64,000 nt of DNA from Jaltomata sinuosa (Eukaryota > Streptophyta > Magnoliopsida > Solanales > Solanaceae): assembly GCA_003996215.1 (NCBI GenBank), contig QJPP01001526.1, positions 62,001-126,000 on the forward strand, in the 5' to 3' direction. The notes under the pieces were generated by a model that did not search any database, was not told the origin of the DNA, and worked only from the letters and a program-made list of their open reading frames with translations. This document shows positions 35,916 to 45,870 of the stretch, piece after piece. The position numbers were made by a program, and so were the translations under genes. Numbering within the stretch: the first letter of the stretch is position 1; each line of letters starts with the position of its first letter.

Positions 35916-37186
35916 TTATGTGGTCTTCTCATGATAAGGAAACTTATCTTCTCTGAAAGTAACATCTATGCTCACAAAGAACACATTTTCATCCAAGTCA
36001 AACAACCTATACCCCTTTTGAGTCTCATAATAACCTACAAACATTGCCCTTCTTGCTTTAGCAACAAATTTATCTCCTTTTGGTAACCTACTTGCATAGC
36101 ATAAACATCCAAACACCCTTAAATGATCAAGATTGGGTGCTTTGTGATGCATGACTTCATAAGGTGTTTTCCCTTTTAGTGTATCAGTGGGAAGCTTGTT
36201 AATTAAATACACAACAACTCTAAGACAGTCTCCCCAAAAGTGAGTAGGAACAGAACTCTGAAGGCTCTGACCACATTCAATATGTGCCTATGTTTCCTCT
36301 CCACAGTACCATTTTGCTGTGGAGTGTAGGCACAACTTGTTTGATGAACAATTCCATTAGTGGCAAATAGATCAACAATAGAGGAATTGCAAAATTCAGT
36401 ACCATTATCAGTTCTTACTCTTTTCACAGACAATTCAAATTGATTCTTTATTAATGCAAGAAAATCTTTGAGCACTACAATCACTTCAGACTTAGACTGA
36501 ATTAAGCAGACCCATGTGTACCTATTGTAGTCTTCTACTATGGTGACAAAATATCTCTTCTTGTCATATGTAGGTGTCTTATATGGACCCCAAACATCAA
36601 TATGGATCAATTCAAACAATCTAACAGTCTTAGTAGTACTAATAGGGAATTTTAGTCTACATTGCTTAGCTAGAGGACACATCTCACAGTTGTGTTCAAC
36701 ATTTCTATTTGTAAAATCTTTCAATGAAGGTATGTGTTGCATTGCATCAATGGAAGCATGTCCCAATCTCAAATGCCATAGCCTTGCATTAGCATTACTT
36801 CTATCACCAACAACTGCATTTATTATAGGCTTTAGTTGCTCCTTCAGTATGTACAGACCTTCCCTCTCTTTACCAATCCCCAATACCTTGCCACTGAAGA
36901 GTCCTTGAAATACACAGAAATCAGGAAAAAAAGAGACTGAAAATGAAAGTTCCTTAGTCAGTTTGGACACAGACAACAAGCTAAACTTGAAGTCTGGCAC
37001 ATAGAGAACATCTTTAAGCTCATAGCCTTCTAGGATAGTTGTGGTTCCTACAGCTTCAACCTTACATTTACCACCAGTTGGCACCTGCACTCCATCTGTG
37101 TTGCACTCCTCTATTCTTTTAATAACAGTTAATAAATCTGTACTAGGTGAAATGGATGTTACTCTTAATGTTACTATAACTTTCAT
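35916..37186 (-). pseudogene. copia GAG-pre-integrase and integrase
   Basis: The 37186-36203 frame begins downstream of the missing protease aspartate. It has the GAG-pre-integrase finger (LWHLRLGHAS, then CEMCPLAKQ) and the integrase core (ELIHIDVWGPY, RTDNGTEF, TPQQNGTVERKHRHIL with the catalytic glutamate). It shifts frame near 36210 and continues at 36212-35916 with LRVFGCLCYASRLP and the integrase tail. Confidence 0.9.
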
Positions 37187-37632
37187 TCAATCCCATTAGA
37201 AATTGAAGTAGTCTCTGCGACTTCAAACGTGTTACATAAGAAGAGGATTCTTCGCAATCGCAGGCTGGTGATGGAATCATAGCATCCAATTCTTATCACA
37301 AATCTTTTCAGTTTTGAATAATATGAAGTCACTGTGTCTGTTCCTTGCTTGAGATTAGCAATTTCAGACCACAGGTGATAAGTTCGAGTGAGATCTGATC
37401 TATCAAATCTCTGCTCAAAATCTAACCAAACTTTCTTCGCATCGGACGAATACATGATTCCTGGTAACAGTTCACTGGTGACCGTGCTTGCAATCCAGGA
37501 TAGCACAATTGCGTTGCATTTCTCCCATTGTTCTGCTAATGCTCCTTTGTACGAAGCTTTCCCACACGATCCATCAACAAATCCAAGTTTTCTTTTCCTC
37601 TGAGTGCCAATTTTATGGATCGACTCCATCAA
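37183..37632 (-). pseudogene. copia gag fragment
   Basis: 149 codons with the UBN2-type capsid core (WEKCNAIVLSWI, DLTRTYHLWSEIANLKQG, TSYYSKLK). A frameshift near the end separates it from NESYSNI-like gag sequence in another frame, and then the element jumps directly to the region after the protease active site: the nucleocapsid zinc knuckle is absent. Confidence 0.85.
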
Positions 37633-37822
37633 GCATAATATTTTGGTTCAGTGAGTTTTATCAGAATGAGAACGATTCCAGGTGTATCGGATGCTTGTAG
37701 AGACAGTGGATGATTGTGATCTAGAGCTGAAACTTCATTCACCGCCATTAGTGTCTATATCTGAAGCTTTTCTTTTGAATCTCTTTCTGCTTCTCCTTAC
37801 TGTGATTTTCCTTCGGATCTAT

Positions 37823-37834
37823 GCTCTGATACCA
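37823..37834 (-). promoter_or_regulatory. Primer-binding site, tRNA-iMet type
   Basis: Minus strand TGGTATCAGAGC directly next to the 5' LTR. Confidence 0.93.
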
Positions 37835-38104
37835 TGTTAAAACTGTCTTTACTTTCATATATTCATCACCAACAAACTTACATTCACTTTGAGAGAAGAA
37901 GAAGAAGAAGAAGAAGAGAAATCTAGATATTTTTTTTATTGTGAAGAGTAAAGCTGGAGTAGTGGTTATATACCCACTACACATGTCTAAATAGTGGTCC
38001 CCACTTATAACAACTTGTAACTAAAGCATAACAATGGCATTTGACACTACTCACCACTACAACATCCGGCTGTACATTGACACATCAACAATTAGTTGTT
38101 AATA
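37835..38104 (-). repeat. 5' LTR of the copia element
   Basis: 270 bp; contains a (GAA)n run and TATATACCCACTACAC. Next to it on the internal side lies the primer site. Confidence 0.95.
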
Positions 38105-38245
38105 GATGTGCAACATGAAATACCCCAAAGCAGCCTTCAATTGCTTCATTGAAACCTTCTGGTTTGTCTAAATCAACATTAAAAATATACAGTCTTTCTT
38201 GTGCACCTGGAAGATTTGTAATGTAGCTCACATCCTTCTTGCGAT

Positions 38246-38924
38246 CTATCAATGAATTAAAAAAATTTCACCTTCAGAAACTTGGACGTATTTATTTGGC
38301 AAAATGTCCTACCAGGCCCCTAAACTTGCAGTACTACTTCGTCAAGCCAGTTAAATACGAAACTTTCATTTTATAAGCGCCTTTTTAATAAGTGTAACCA
38401 TTTCCCCCCTTTTCTTCCCGTTAGACAAAATAATGAAGGATCAATGAGGTTCTTAACACCATTGCCGGAGCAAATTCTTAGCAGCTAAAAATAGCGGAGT
38501 TGGTCAATGCATATGAGAATGATAGTTTTTGGCTAGAAGTCAAAACAAGTGTCAGTGAAATTTGTAGACAAGAAGAAGGTTCAGTGGGGAGATATATAGG
38601 AAAGGAATCAAATCTGCCCAAGCCCACAAAACTAGCCCGGTGAGCTCGCTAAAGCCTGAAATAGTTCTGATGGTTGCAGATTTAGTTCCCACGGATTTAA
38701 AATCCATCTTTTAAGAGAATATAACAATGCAATATGATTATTACAACAAACAAGGGAACACGAATGCCAGTATATCAGTTCATCTTTATCAAAGGCCAAA
38801 ATCTCATAAATTCTATTATTTTGCCTTTCTTCCACTAAGGACTAATAATGATGTACATCTTCACACATAGGAAAGAAGTAAAAGAAAGCAAATTCAGAGA
38901 TTATATGTGAATGTAGTAACAAAC
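38246..38924 (-). other. Intron 1 of the reductase pseudogene
   Basis: 679 bp with donor CCAG-GTTTGT and acceptor TTGATAG. Contains a GGCAAAATGTCCTACCAGGC-type repeat fragment but no complete element. Confidence 0.75.
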
Positions 38925-39090
38925 CTGGATGAGACCTAATAGTGGTGTTAACAGAATAACCAAATTGAAGAAGTCTCATAACCATCCATGATCCAAGATA
39001 ACCACTTCCTCCTGTTACACATACCTTCCCCTTCTGCTTCACTTCTTCCATCTTTCCCCTCTATTGATCTATTCTTTCTTCTCCTATTGT

Positions 39091-39100
39091 CTTTATATAG
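39091..39100 (-). promoter_or_regulatory. TATA box of the reductase pseudogene
   Basis: Minus strand CTATATAAAG lies about 40 bp before the ATG at 39051, leaving a short leader. Confidence 0.55.
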
Positions 39101-39133
39101 TAGTAACTATCAAGTGGTTATAGGTTGTACCTT

Positions 39134-39522
39134 AGTGGCCCAAGGAGAAAATTAAACGGAGGCCTTAAATTTTTAAGAAAAATTAAATTATTCTTTTTAT
39201 AAAGTTTATTTTTATTTTCTTGAGATGCAAAGTTGTTAATTATTTTTTTATAATTCATTTCTTCTAACAATTCTTTTTCAATTAATAATACATATAACTA
39301 ATGCATTTAATCTTTCTCGTGACAGTACTCTAGATATATCAAACTTCTTTTAATAATTTTTTTGTTTTATATAAAAAAGTTTTATTTTTCTATAAATATA
39401 GTATTTAATATTTTTCTTATAGAAAACCTATAATCTATTATTGCTAAAAAAAATAAGGCTCCTCAAATTTGAAAACCTAAAACGGTTGCCTTTTTCTTAA
39501 AAGGGTAGAGCCGCCCTGGTTG
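39134..39522 (-). mobile_element. Decayed hAT-like relic, copy 2 of 3
   Basis: On the minus strand it starts CAGGGCGGCTCTACCC and contains CAAATTTGAGGAGCC, AATAATAGATTATAG and ACAACTTTGCATCTC, matching the copies at 21605 and 41932. Confidence 0.6.
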
Positions 39523-40042
39523 TAATATCAAAATGGAAATATGGACAAGTCATTGTCATTTATTACCAACTGCTTTCATCTCTTATAATTGGCCACACAT
39601 CCAAACTCATGGAAATATGGACAAATTATTGCCATTTTTGGTTACCCATTGCTTTCATCTCTTAAAAATTTCCACGCATCCAACTAACGTGAAAGAAATC
39701 ATGTATTAAAGCGTCGAACACATAGTATATTTTAAGTTACGGGTTCAGACTTACTATTTATTACAATTTAAATAACTTTTTACATATAAATTTACACTCT
39801 ACTTAAAAATTATCGAGTTCAGATGATCCAATCACAAAATAGTGCATACACCCTGATCACAACTTGATGAACAAAATGAGAAAAACAATTTTTAAGTTTT
39901 CTTCTATATAACATAACCTAATTGAAGTTTTGCCGTCTGTTCATTCATTATATTAAAACGTATGTGGAAAAAAATCATAAAACGAAACTCCTTATATGAT
40001 CCTCACATATTTACATTATGTGTGCAAATTTATGCAATTTAA
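39523..40042. other. AT-rich spacer
   Basis: A short direct repeat (about 39536-39605 and 39608-39680, both with ATGGAAATATGGACAA and TGCTTTCATCTCTTA) is the only structure seen. Confidence 0.6.
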
Positions 40043-40301
40043 TACTCCCTCCGTCCCAAATTCTGTGGAACAATTGAAATTCGAGAGTCAACAAATTTTT
40101 TTTTATTGGAATTTCTTTATATATCTTTTAAATATTTTTAAGTTCTTCATTGTTATATTTATAATACTTTTTAGGTGGTTTTCAAATATATAAATTTTAT
40201 TTTTAATAACTTAAAGTTTTTATGTCCCAATTTACAATCAAACTTTAAAAGTTTAAATCTCAATTCTAACTGTACTGCATAAATTGGGACGGAGGAGAGT
40301 A
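40043..40301. mobile_element. Stowaway MITE
   Basis: TACTCCCTCCGTCCCAAATT at the left and AAATTGGGACGGAGGAGAGT plus A at the right; 259 bp. Confidence 0.85.
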
Positions 40302-40455
40302 ACAAATAACAATCGAAATAATACATTCATCATATATGTAAATTATTTTGAAATCAATAAATTTTATTTATTTCTTTTCTTGGCTCTTGTTTTATATTGT
40401 CACTTTTGATCGAGGTAGACGTATCTTGAAAATTTAAAAATCCTTATTCTTTTAT

Positions 40456-41618
40456 TGAGAAAATGACAAAAATGGTCCCTTATGTTTGATGGTAGGTTCA
40501 AAATAGTCCCTTAAGTATGTATTTATCAATTTTGTCCTTACGTTTACCACAAGTTAACAAGAATGGTCCCTTAAATATGCACTTAACAATTTTGATCTTT
40601 CAAGTTTGCTAAAAGTTAACACTTTTAGTCTCTAGCAAAATACTCATCGAACTCTATCTATTACATTTGACAAGAACTATGAATTTTTTTTAGCAAGAAG
40701 TCACATTTAGAGATATACCCTACTAAAAAAGGAAAAATACTAAGAGAAAAAACTGACGGACGTCTGTCACTTATAGGGCAAAATCGAGAAAAAAATTGAT
40801 AGATTTAATAATGTCAAAAATAGTACCTCGAAACACAAAAACTAGAGAGTCTATTATCTAGGTAAATATATTAACTTCAATTTTTATTTAAATATCAATA
40901 TAATTTTTTTTTTTTTATACTCTTCAACTATAGTTTAGCGCTTTAAAAAACAACATCCGTCCATCGAGTTTCATAAAATAAACTGATGGACTCCTCTATT
41001 TTATTTTCAAAATAAAAATAATCATAGTTATTGCGCTAAATTAACTGACGAACGTCCGTAGGTTTTTCCTTACAAAACTTATAGTTTACACGCACTTTTA
41101 CGTAGAAAAAATCGATAGATCCGTCCGACAATTTTTCGTAAAATAAATTTTAAAAATTCATTGGCTTTCTAATAGTGTCCTCGGTTTTTGTCTATTGGAA
41201 TTTTTCTTGTTTTAGAAGTGAATTTTTAAATAGTTTTTGCTATTTCTAAATTATTTCTAAAGTCTGGTATAATTTTTTGGTGTAATTTCTGCTTATTATC
41301 TAAAATATTTTGTTAGTGTCTCCAAGTTTTTTGTGTTGCATACTTTAGGATTTGATGTGACTATCTGAGTCTTATAATTAAATCCTTTTTTCATAGTTCT
41401 CGTCAAATTTAATAGATATAGTTCGATGAATATTTTAGCAGAGACTAAACGTGTTAACTTTTGGAAAACTTGAAGGACCAAAACTGTTAAGTGCATATTT
41501 AAGGGACCATTCTTGATGACTTATGGTAAACTTAAAGGACCAAAACTAGTAAATGCATACTTAAGGGACTATTTTGAACCTACACTCAATGATAAGGGAC
41601 CATTTTTGTCATTTTCTC
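40456..41618. mobile_element. Mutator-like element with ~230-bp TIRs
   Basis: 1163 bp. The ends TGAGAAAATGACAAAAATGG and (inverted, from 41618) GAGAAAATGACAAAAATGGT continue as inverted repeats for about 230 bp. The flanks carry the perfect 9-bp duplication TTCTTTTAT (40447-40455 and 41619-41627). The TIRs contain several GGTCCCTTA repeats. No coding sequence. Confidence 0.92.
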
Positions 41619-41931
41619 TTCTTTTATCTTTTTTTTTTTAAATATATTTTTTATGACCAACAGTTAAATTTTCTAATAAAATAATGAAAACTAGCCAACT
41701 TATCTTTAATTAAGTTGTAATATCATGTATTTACGTTTTAATTATTCAATCAGTGCTACTTATTGTTTTTATGTTTCTATATCTGGTCTAATTAAATATG
41801 TACAAAAGAATGTTAACTTTGTTTGGACAAAAATTGTTTTATCAAATTTTTCCCCAAAATGAACTAATATAGAGACGTGCATGTCCTGGACCTGATCATC
41901 TCCATCAATTTTATCGTGAGCAATTATAACC

Positions 41932-42297
41932 AGGGCCGACTCTAAAGCCTTAGGAAAAAGGCTTGGTGCCTTAGGCCCTAAAATTGAGGAGTTTCATTTC
42001 TTTTTATTAATAATAGATTTTAAATTTTTTTTAAAAAAATTATTGAATAATATTCTAGAAAAAGTAAACTTTTGTCATACAATTAAGAGGAAAGAATTTA
42101 TTAGAAAAAAGATTTGACATATCTGGAGTACTATATCTCAAGGAAGAATAAATGGATTGACTATATTATTAATTTAAAAAGTATTAGAAAAAATTGATTA
42201 TTGAAGAAAATTATTAACAATTTTGCATCTTAAAGAGTCAGAAGAATAATCTTTTTTCAAAAAATAAAAAAAATTAAGACCTCAATTCGATTTGAAC
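41932..42297 (+). mobile_element. Decayed hAT-like relic, copy 3 of 3
   Basis: Starts CAGGGCCGACTCTAAAGCCT and contains GCCTTAGGCCCTAAAATTGA and ACAATTTTGCATCTTAAAG; related to copies at 21605 and 39134. Confidence 0.6.
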
Positions 42298-43024
42298 ACC
42301 ATGGAAACTTCACTGACTTTATCATCAACCTTGATTTCGCTACACTCAATAAGAACCCGGAATAGCGAAAATAGGTTCGTGTTCCGCAAATGATTGACCC
42401 ATCATATCATCCGAAGAAACAGAAAATACCAAAAAGTTTGAATTCACAGCTAATAACATTGATTCAATTGGCATTGACATAATAGGAATATTTTTTCATC
42501 TCAAAGCTGAAGTGAAGAAAAAAGCCAAGTTATTGCAAAACTGCGGAATTTCATTCTATAAGGTAGGGGTTTCGGGGAAAACCTATGTGGGGCAATTTTT
42601 GGGTGTGGGATGCTCGTTTAACCTCTGTATTCTTGCTTAGCAACCAAAGCTAGCTTACTAAGGAAAACCTGTTAATGGGAGACCCCTTCTCGTAGGCAGG
42701 GGAAGCTCAATAACTGTATTTTTAAGTCAGACTTGTACTAAAAAGAAAAAGTCATACGATGCAGACGCAATGCTATACCAAGACTAAAACCGAAAAATAA
42801 CCTCTCATCTTGGAATGAGACCCTGAAAGCTTTGGCCCGGCATACTACTATCATATCAGGGATGATTGTACTTGAACTGTCCCTAATTATAACCCAAGTT
42901 GCTCTACATTTTGTTTTCTTCTATATCAATTTTCAACCCACATTAAAAGACAAGCTAAAACATAGTTTCACGATATTTTAGTGGGCAAGACAATTAAAGT
43001 CAATACTCATTCAAGAAAGAAATG
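42298..43024. other. Unrecognised non-coding segment, less AT-rich
   Basis: No frame longer than about 60 codons, no terminal repeats. Composition is more balanced than the flanks; origin unknown. Confidence 0.4.
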
Positions 43025-43032
43025 ATAGTGCC

Positions 43033-44064
43033 CAGTGGCGGAGCCAAAATTTTCGCCAAGGGGGTTCAAAGTATAAAGAAGCAAACACGCAAAATTGCAA
43101 GATGAAAAACGTAGCGAGACGGGAAAGAAACAGATTAACCTTAACCCACTAAATTTAACTTACCTTTTCATAGCACGTTTAACATTTCTTCCTACTTTTA
43201 CCCTGCTCCATCGAACCTTCTTAAATTTTTTATGCTTTTTTTTTTAACTTTTTTTTAAAGATCCGAGTTAGTGTCTATTCAATCATATGTTACTTTGAAA
43301 ATCGCCAAGATTCTCTAAAAAGGTGTAAGAATTGAGTTACTAATATTATAATGCATATTCAGAAGATAAATAAATGGCATCGCTGATTTTTTAGTTCAAT
43401 TTACTAGATTCATCATTTGTAAAAAAGATAAATGATGAATAAATCAAATAAGTTTAGTTTAGTTTCCATCTCTCTAGAATAGAATTGGAAAAAATAGAAA
43501 AGAAATACCATGAAATGAAAGAAAGAAAATTTAATTAAATAGATATTGTTAAAAGGATATTCACGACTTTTAAATTTAATTTACCTTATTTTAAGAAAAT
43601 ATTTTTTCTATCTCAATTTCAAATTTAATAACAATTCATCATTTTTAAAAAGAGTTTCTTCGAATTAATACATGAAAAAAGAATTACGTAGAAATAAAAT
43701 GAGTAATAAAAAAAATAAAAAAAAGAAGATGTGTGCTTAATAAATTTGAACAAAAGCAAATTGAAATAGAGAAATAGCATAAAAGAGAAAAATAAGTCTA
43801 TTTCAAAGAAGCTTTGCTATGACCTATGGACTTTCCAAAGCATAAAAAAAGAGAAAAAAAGGCAACTAATGGGACTTGAACCCAGGACGTGGGGGATATT
43901 AATGAACCCCCTTAACCACTGAGCTAGGCTTCTCATTTATTTTAAAGGGGTTCATTTTAATGTATATACTCATACAACCAGAATTTGACCTTACGTATAT
44001 AGTGTAATTTTTTGACGAAGGAGGTTCGGGTGAACCCCCTGGGCTCCACCTAGCTCCTCCCCTG
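43033..44064. mobile_element. hAT-type element CAGTGGCGGAGC...CTCCTCCCCTG, 8-bp duplication
   Basis: 1032 bp between perfect 8-bp target duplications ATAGTGCC (43025-43032 and 44065-44072), the size made by hAT transposases. The ends CAGTGGCGGAGCCA and, inverted, CAGGGGAGGAGCTA match, with a second inverted pair just inside (AAGGGGGTTCA / TGAACCCCCT). No transposase. It contains a tRNA-like segment on the minus strand. Confidence 0.9.
43863..43935 (-). ncRNA. tRNA-like Pol III promoter (A and B boxes) inside the hAT element
   Basis: The minus strand reads TAGCTCAGTGG (43926-43916, A-box consensus) and GGGTTCAAGTCCC (43883-43871, B-box GGTTCRANNCC). The starts are about 43 bases apart, as in real tRNAs. 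The arm between them (GGGGG...CCCCC) can pair like an anticodon stem. The acceptor ends do not pair well, so this is a tRNA- or SINE-derived relic, not a tRNA gene. Confidence 0.6.
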
Positions 44065-44289
44065 ATAGTGCCCCAACAGTAGTGACCAAACCTAACTTGG
44101 CATTATGCCCACCCTATACACTTATTTTGTAAAATATTCATTCATTTTTTTTAAATTTAATTTTTAGAATTAGGTTAACAAAAGGTAAAAAAGATGGAGT
44201 CGGAGCTTTTTAAAAATCTGTCTGAATTCCTTTAAAGCTAATTTTAATTTACCTAGATCCCTTACAAGTTTTCAAAATATACACAAGTT

Positions 44290-44421
44290 CCAAGTTCATT
44301 ACTTCTTTCCCCACTCTCCCGCTTCTCTCTCTCTCTTCTAATTGTTCAAACTCTCTCAAATCTCCATTTTCAATTTCTCTTCTCCTCTAACCTCCAAGCT
44401 TCAAATTCTTCGTCCCCAGGT
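44290..44421 (+). promoter_or_regulatory. Possible orphan 5' leader exon with strong splice donor
   Basis: A TCTCTCTCTCTC pyrimidine-rich stretch resembling plant leaders is followed by CCCCAG-GTAAGTAATC at 44421, a near-ideal splice donor. No coding exon is found downstream before the Tourist-like element and chromovirus, so this may be the stump of a gene or a chance match. Confidence 0.3.
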
Positions 44422-45066
44422 AAGTAATCTTCTTCTTCCAATCATTTTTAAGTGCACATTGTCATGACTTTTTTTCCAGTCGCCCTAGTGTTCCTTAAGA
44501 AGATTTATAAAAAATTTGTAGAGCTTAATCTATTTTTTTAATAGAAAATCTGTGTTATTGACGTCTAATTTATTGTTTGTGTGTTATCTTACTCTTCACC
44601 CTGGAGCTTGCATCACGAGTCCCTTGTGCTTGCTCTGATTTTTTTTTTTCAGGGTGTAAACTTCAGAGAAATGTGTTTTTAACCCCCCTAGTCGTGGAAC
44701 TCTCTCTGCGACCTTCTGGCCTTGCCTTAGACGTCAATTTGTGAAATTTGACTTTCTGAGCTCCATTTTGATCTTCTTTTGGCTTCTTTCATCAAATCCG
44801 CACAAAATACCTTACATAAGTGATAATTCATAAAATTAATGTAAGAATAATTTTTTACTTGTGGCCCAAGTTTATTTGTGACCCAAGTAAAATCATAATT
44901 AACATTTAATGAAGAATAGATCTCGTTCGTTCACCGGTTACTTGATGAACATCCCAAATTAAATCTTAACCTTTATAAATTGGTCCTCCCTCCACCCATT
45001 AGGGTTACTACATACTCTCTACATTCTTTCCATCGCTGACTGTTGTGGTAACGTAAGACTAGGGTA
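44422..45066. other. Non-coding segment
   Basis: No gene, element end or long frame recognised. Confidence 0.5.
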
Positions 45067-45174
45067 AGGAGGTAGAAATTAATTTACAACTAATGCTTTC
45101 GTTTCTCTTTGTGATGATGTGGAAGGTAGAAATTAATTTACAACTAATGCTTTCGTTTCTCTTTGTGATGATGT
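45067..45174. repeat. Perfect tandem duplication of about 54 bp
   Basis: GGTAGAAATTAATTTACAAC...GTGATGATGT occurs twice in a row with essentially no difference. Confidence 0.95.
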
Positions 45175-45352
45175 CTTCCGCATCATATATGTGCCCTTAA
45201 CGATCTCTATGTAAGATTATCGTGTTTAAGATCCTGATGTGTGTTAAGTATCAAAACTTATATGTGGTATCCGAGCCTGGATATTTGAACTGATAATCTT
45301 CATCAAAGAAGATATTATGGTTATCACCGTGTTGTATGTACAATCACATTTA

Positions 45353-45729
45353 GGGGTAGTTTGGTAGAGTGTATAAGAATAATGCGAAATATGATATATT
45401 AGTAATGCTTGCATTAATAATGCTTGCATTAGTTATGCTGAGATTTTTCTTATGCAATGTTTGGTTTGGTGCATTAAAAATAACATGCATTGCATATTTT
45501 TTTTTAAAAATAATTTACAAAAATACCCTCCACAAATATTATAGAAATGATGTGGAAAGTATTTTGAGGGACAATTGTGTCTTTAACCATTCTAATGCAT
45601 GCATTAGAATCCATTACATTACTAATATATAAAAATTCATGGTATTAGTAACACATAACTCAAGGTATTAATAATATACAAAATTAATGCATGCATTAGA
45701 TTTTCTAATACACTCTATCAAACGACCCC
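45353..45729. mobile_element. Tourist-like (PIF/Harbinger) MITE
   Basis: 377 bp. The ends GGGGTAGTTTGGTAGAGTGT and, inverted, GGGGTCGTTTGATAGAGTGT are close inverted repeats, flanked by TTA on both sides (45350-45352, 45730-45732), the 3-bp target of this group. The interior has repeated TGCATTA motifs. Confidence 0.85.
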
Positions 45730-45870
45730 TTACAGTATTATTGAATTACTTTCTAAGTCACTGTTGTATGATGTAACCGTTTTCGATTTAGCAAATTAGA
45801 GCCAAAGTCACGTTTTGTTTAAAAAGCTTTTTTTTAATTCTTTAATCATTGGATGTGACCACTAATTTTA

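Larger units (their letters stand above)
33586..38104 (-). mobile_element. Complete Ty1/copia element inserted in the reductase exon 2
   Basis: 4519 bp with two LTRs (37835-38104 as 5', 33586-33850 as 3'). It is flanked by the perfect 5-bp duplication GATGT (33581-33585 and 38105-38109), which also restores the reductase frame exactly when removed. The termini on the element's strand are 5'-TA...CA-3', not the usual TG...CA, in both LTRs. The LTRs are about 94-95% alike by eye. Polyprotein pieces run gag, integrase, RT, RNase H. The zinc knuckle and the protease active site are deleted, so the copy is defective. Confidence 0.95.
32174..39051 (-). pseudogene. Vestitone reductase/DFR-like NAD(P)-dependent reductase, split by copia insertion
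   Basis: Four exons on the minus strand: 39051-38925, 38245-38105 joined to 33580-33203 across the copia insertion, 32985-32787 and 32290-32174. All junctions have GT/AG and matching phases. The product would be about 320 aa, near the usual length. Residues 14-20 (GGSGYLG) are the nucleotide-binding GxxGxxG, and exon 2 has the catalytic Y-x3-K (SYTISKTLTEK). The family reduces phenolic or flavonoid ketones in the cytosol; the substrate cannot be told. Breaks: a 4.5 kb copia insertion in exon 2, TGA at 33536-33534, TAG at 33488-33486 and TAA at 32797-32795. The last codon (TGA 32176-32174) falls slightly early and is followed by a duplicated piece of exon 4 (LETGFNYK occurs twice). Assignment to the family is firm, the exact member is not. 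Confidence 0.88.

Noticed and set aside
43863..43935. Functional tRNA gene
   Set aside because: A and B boxes are good, but the acceptor stem does not pair and the segment is inside a hAT element.
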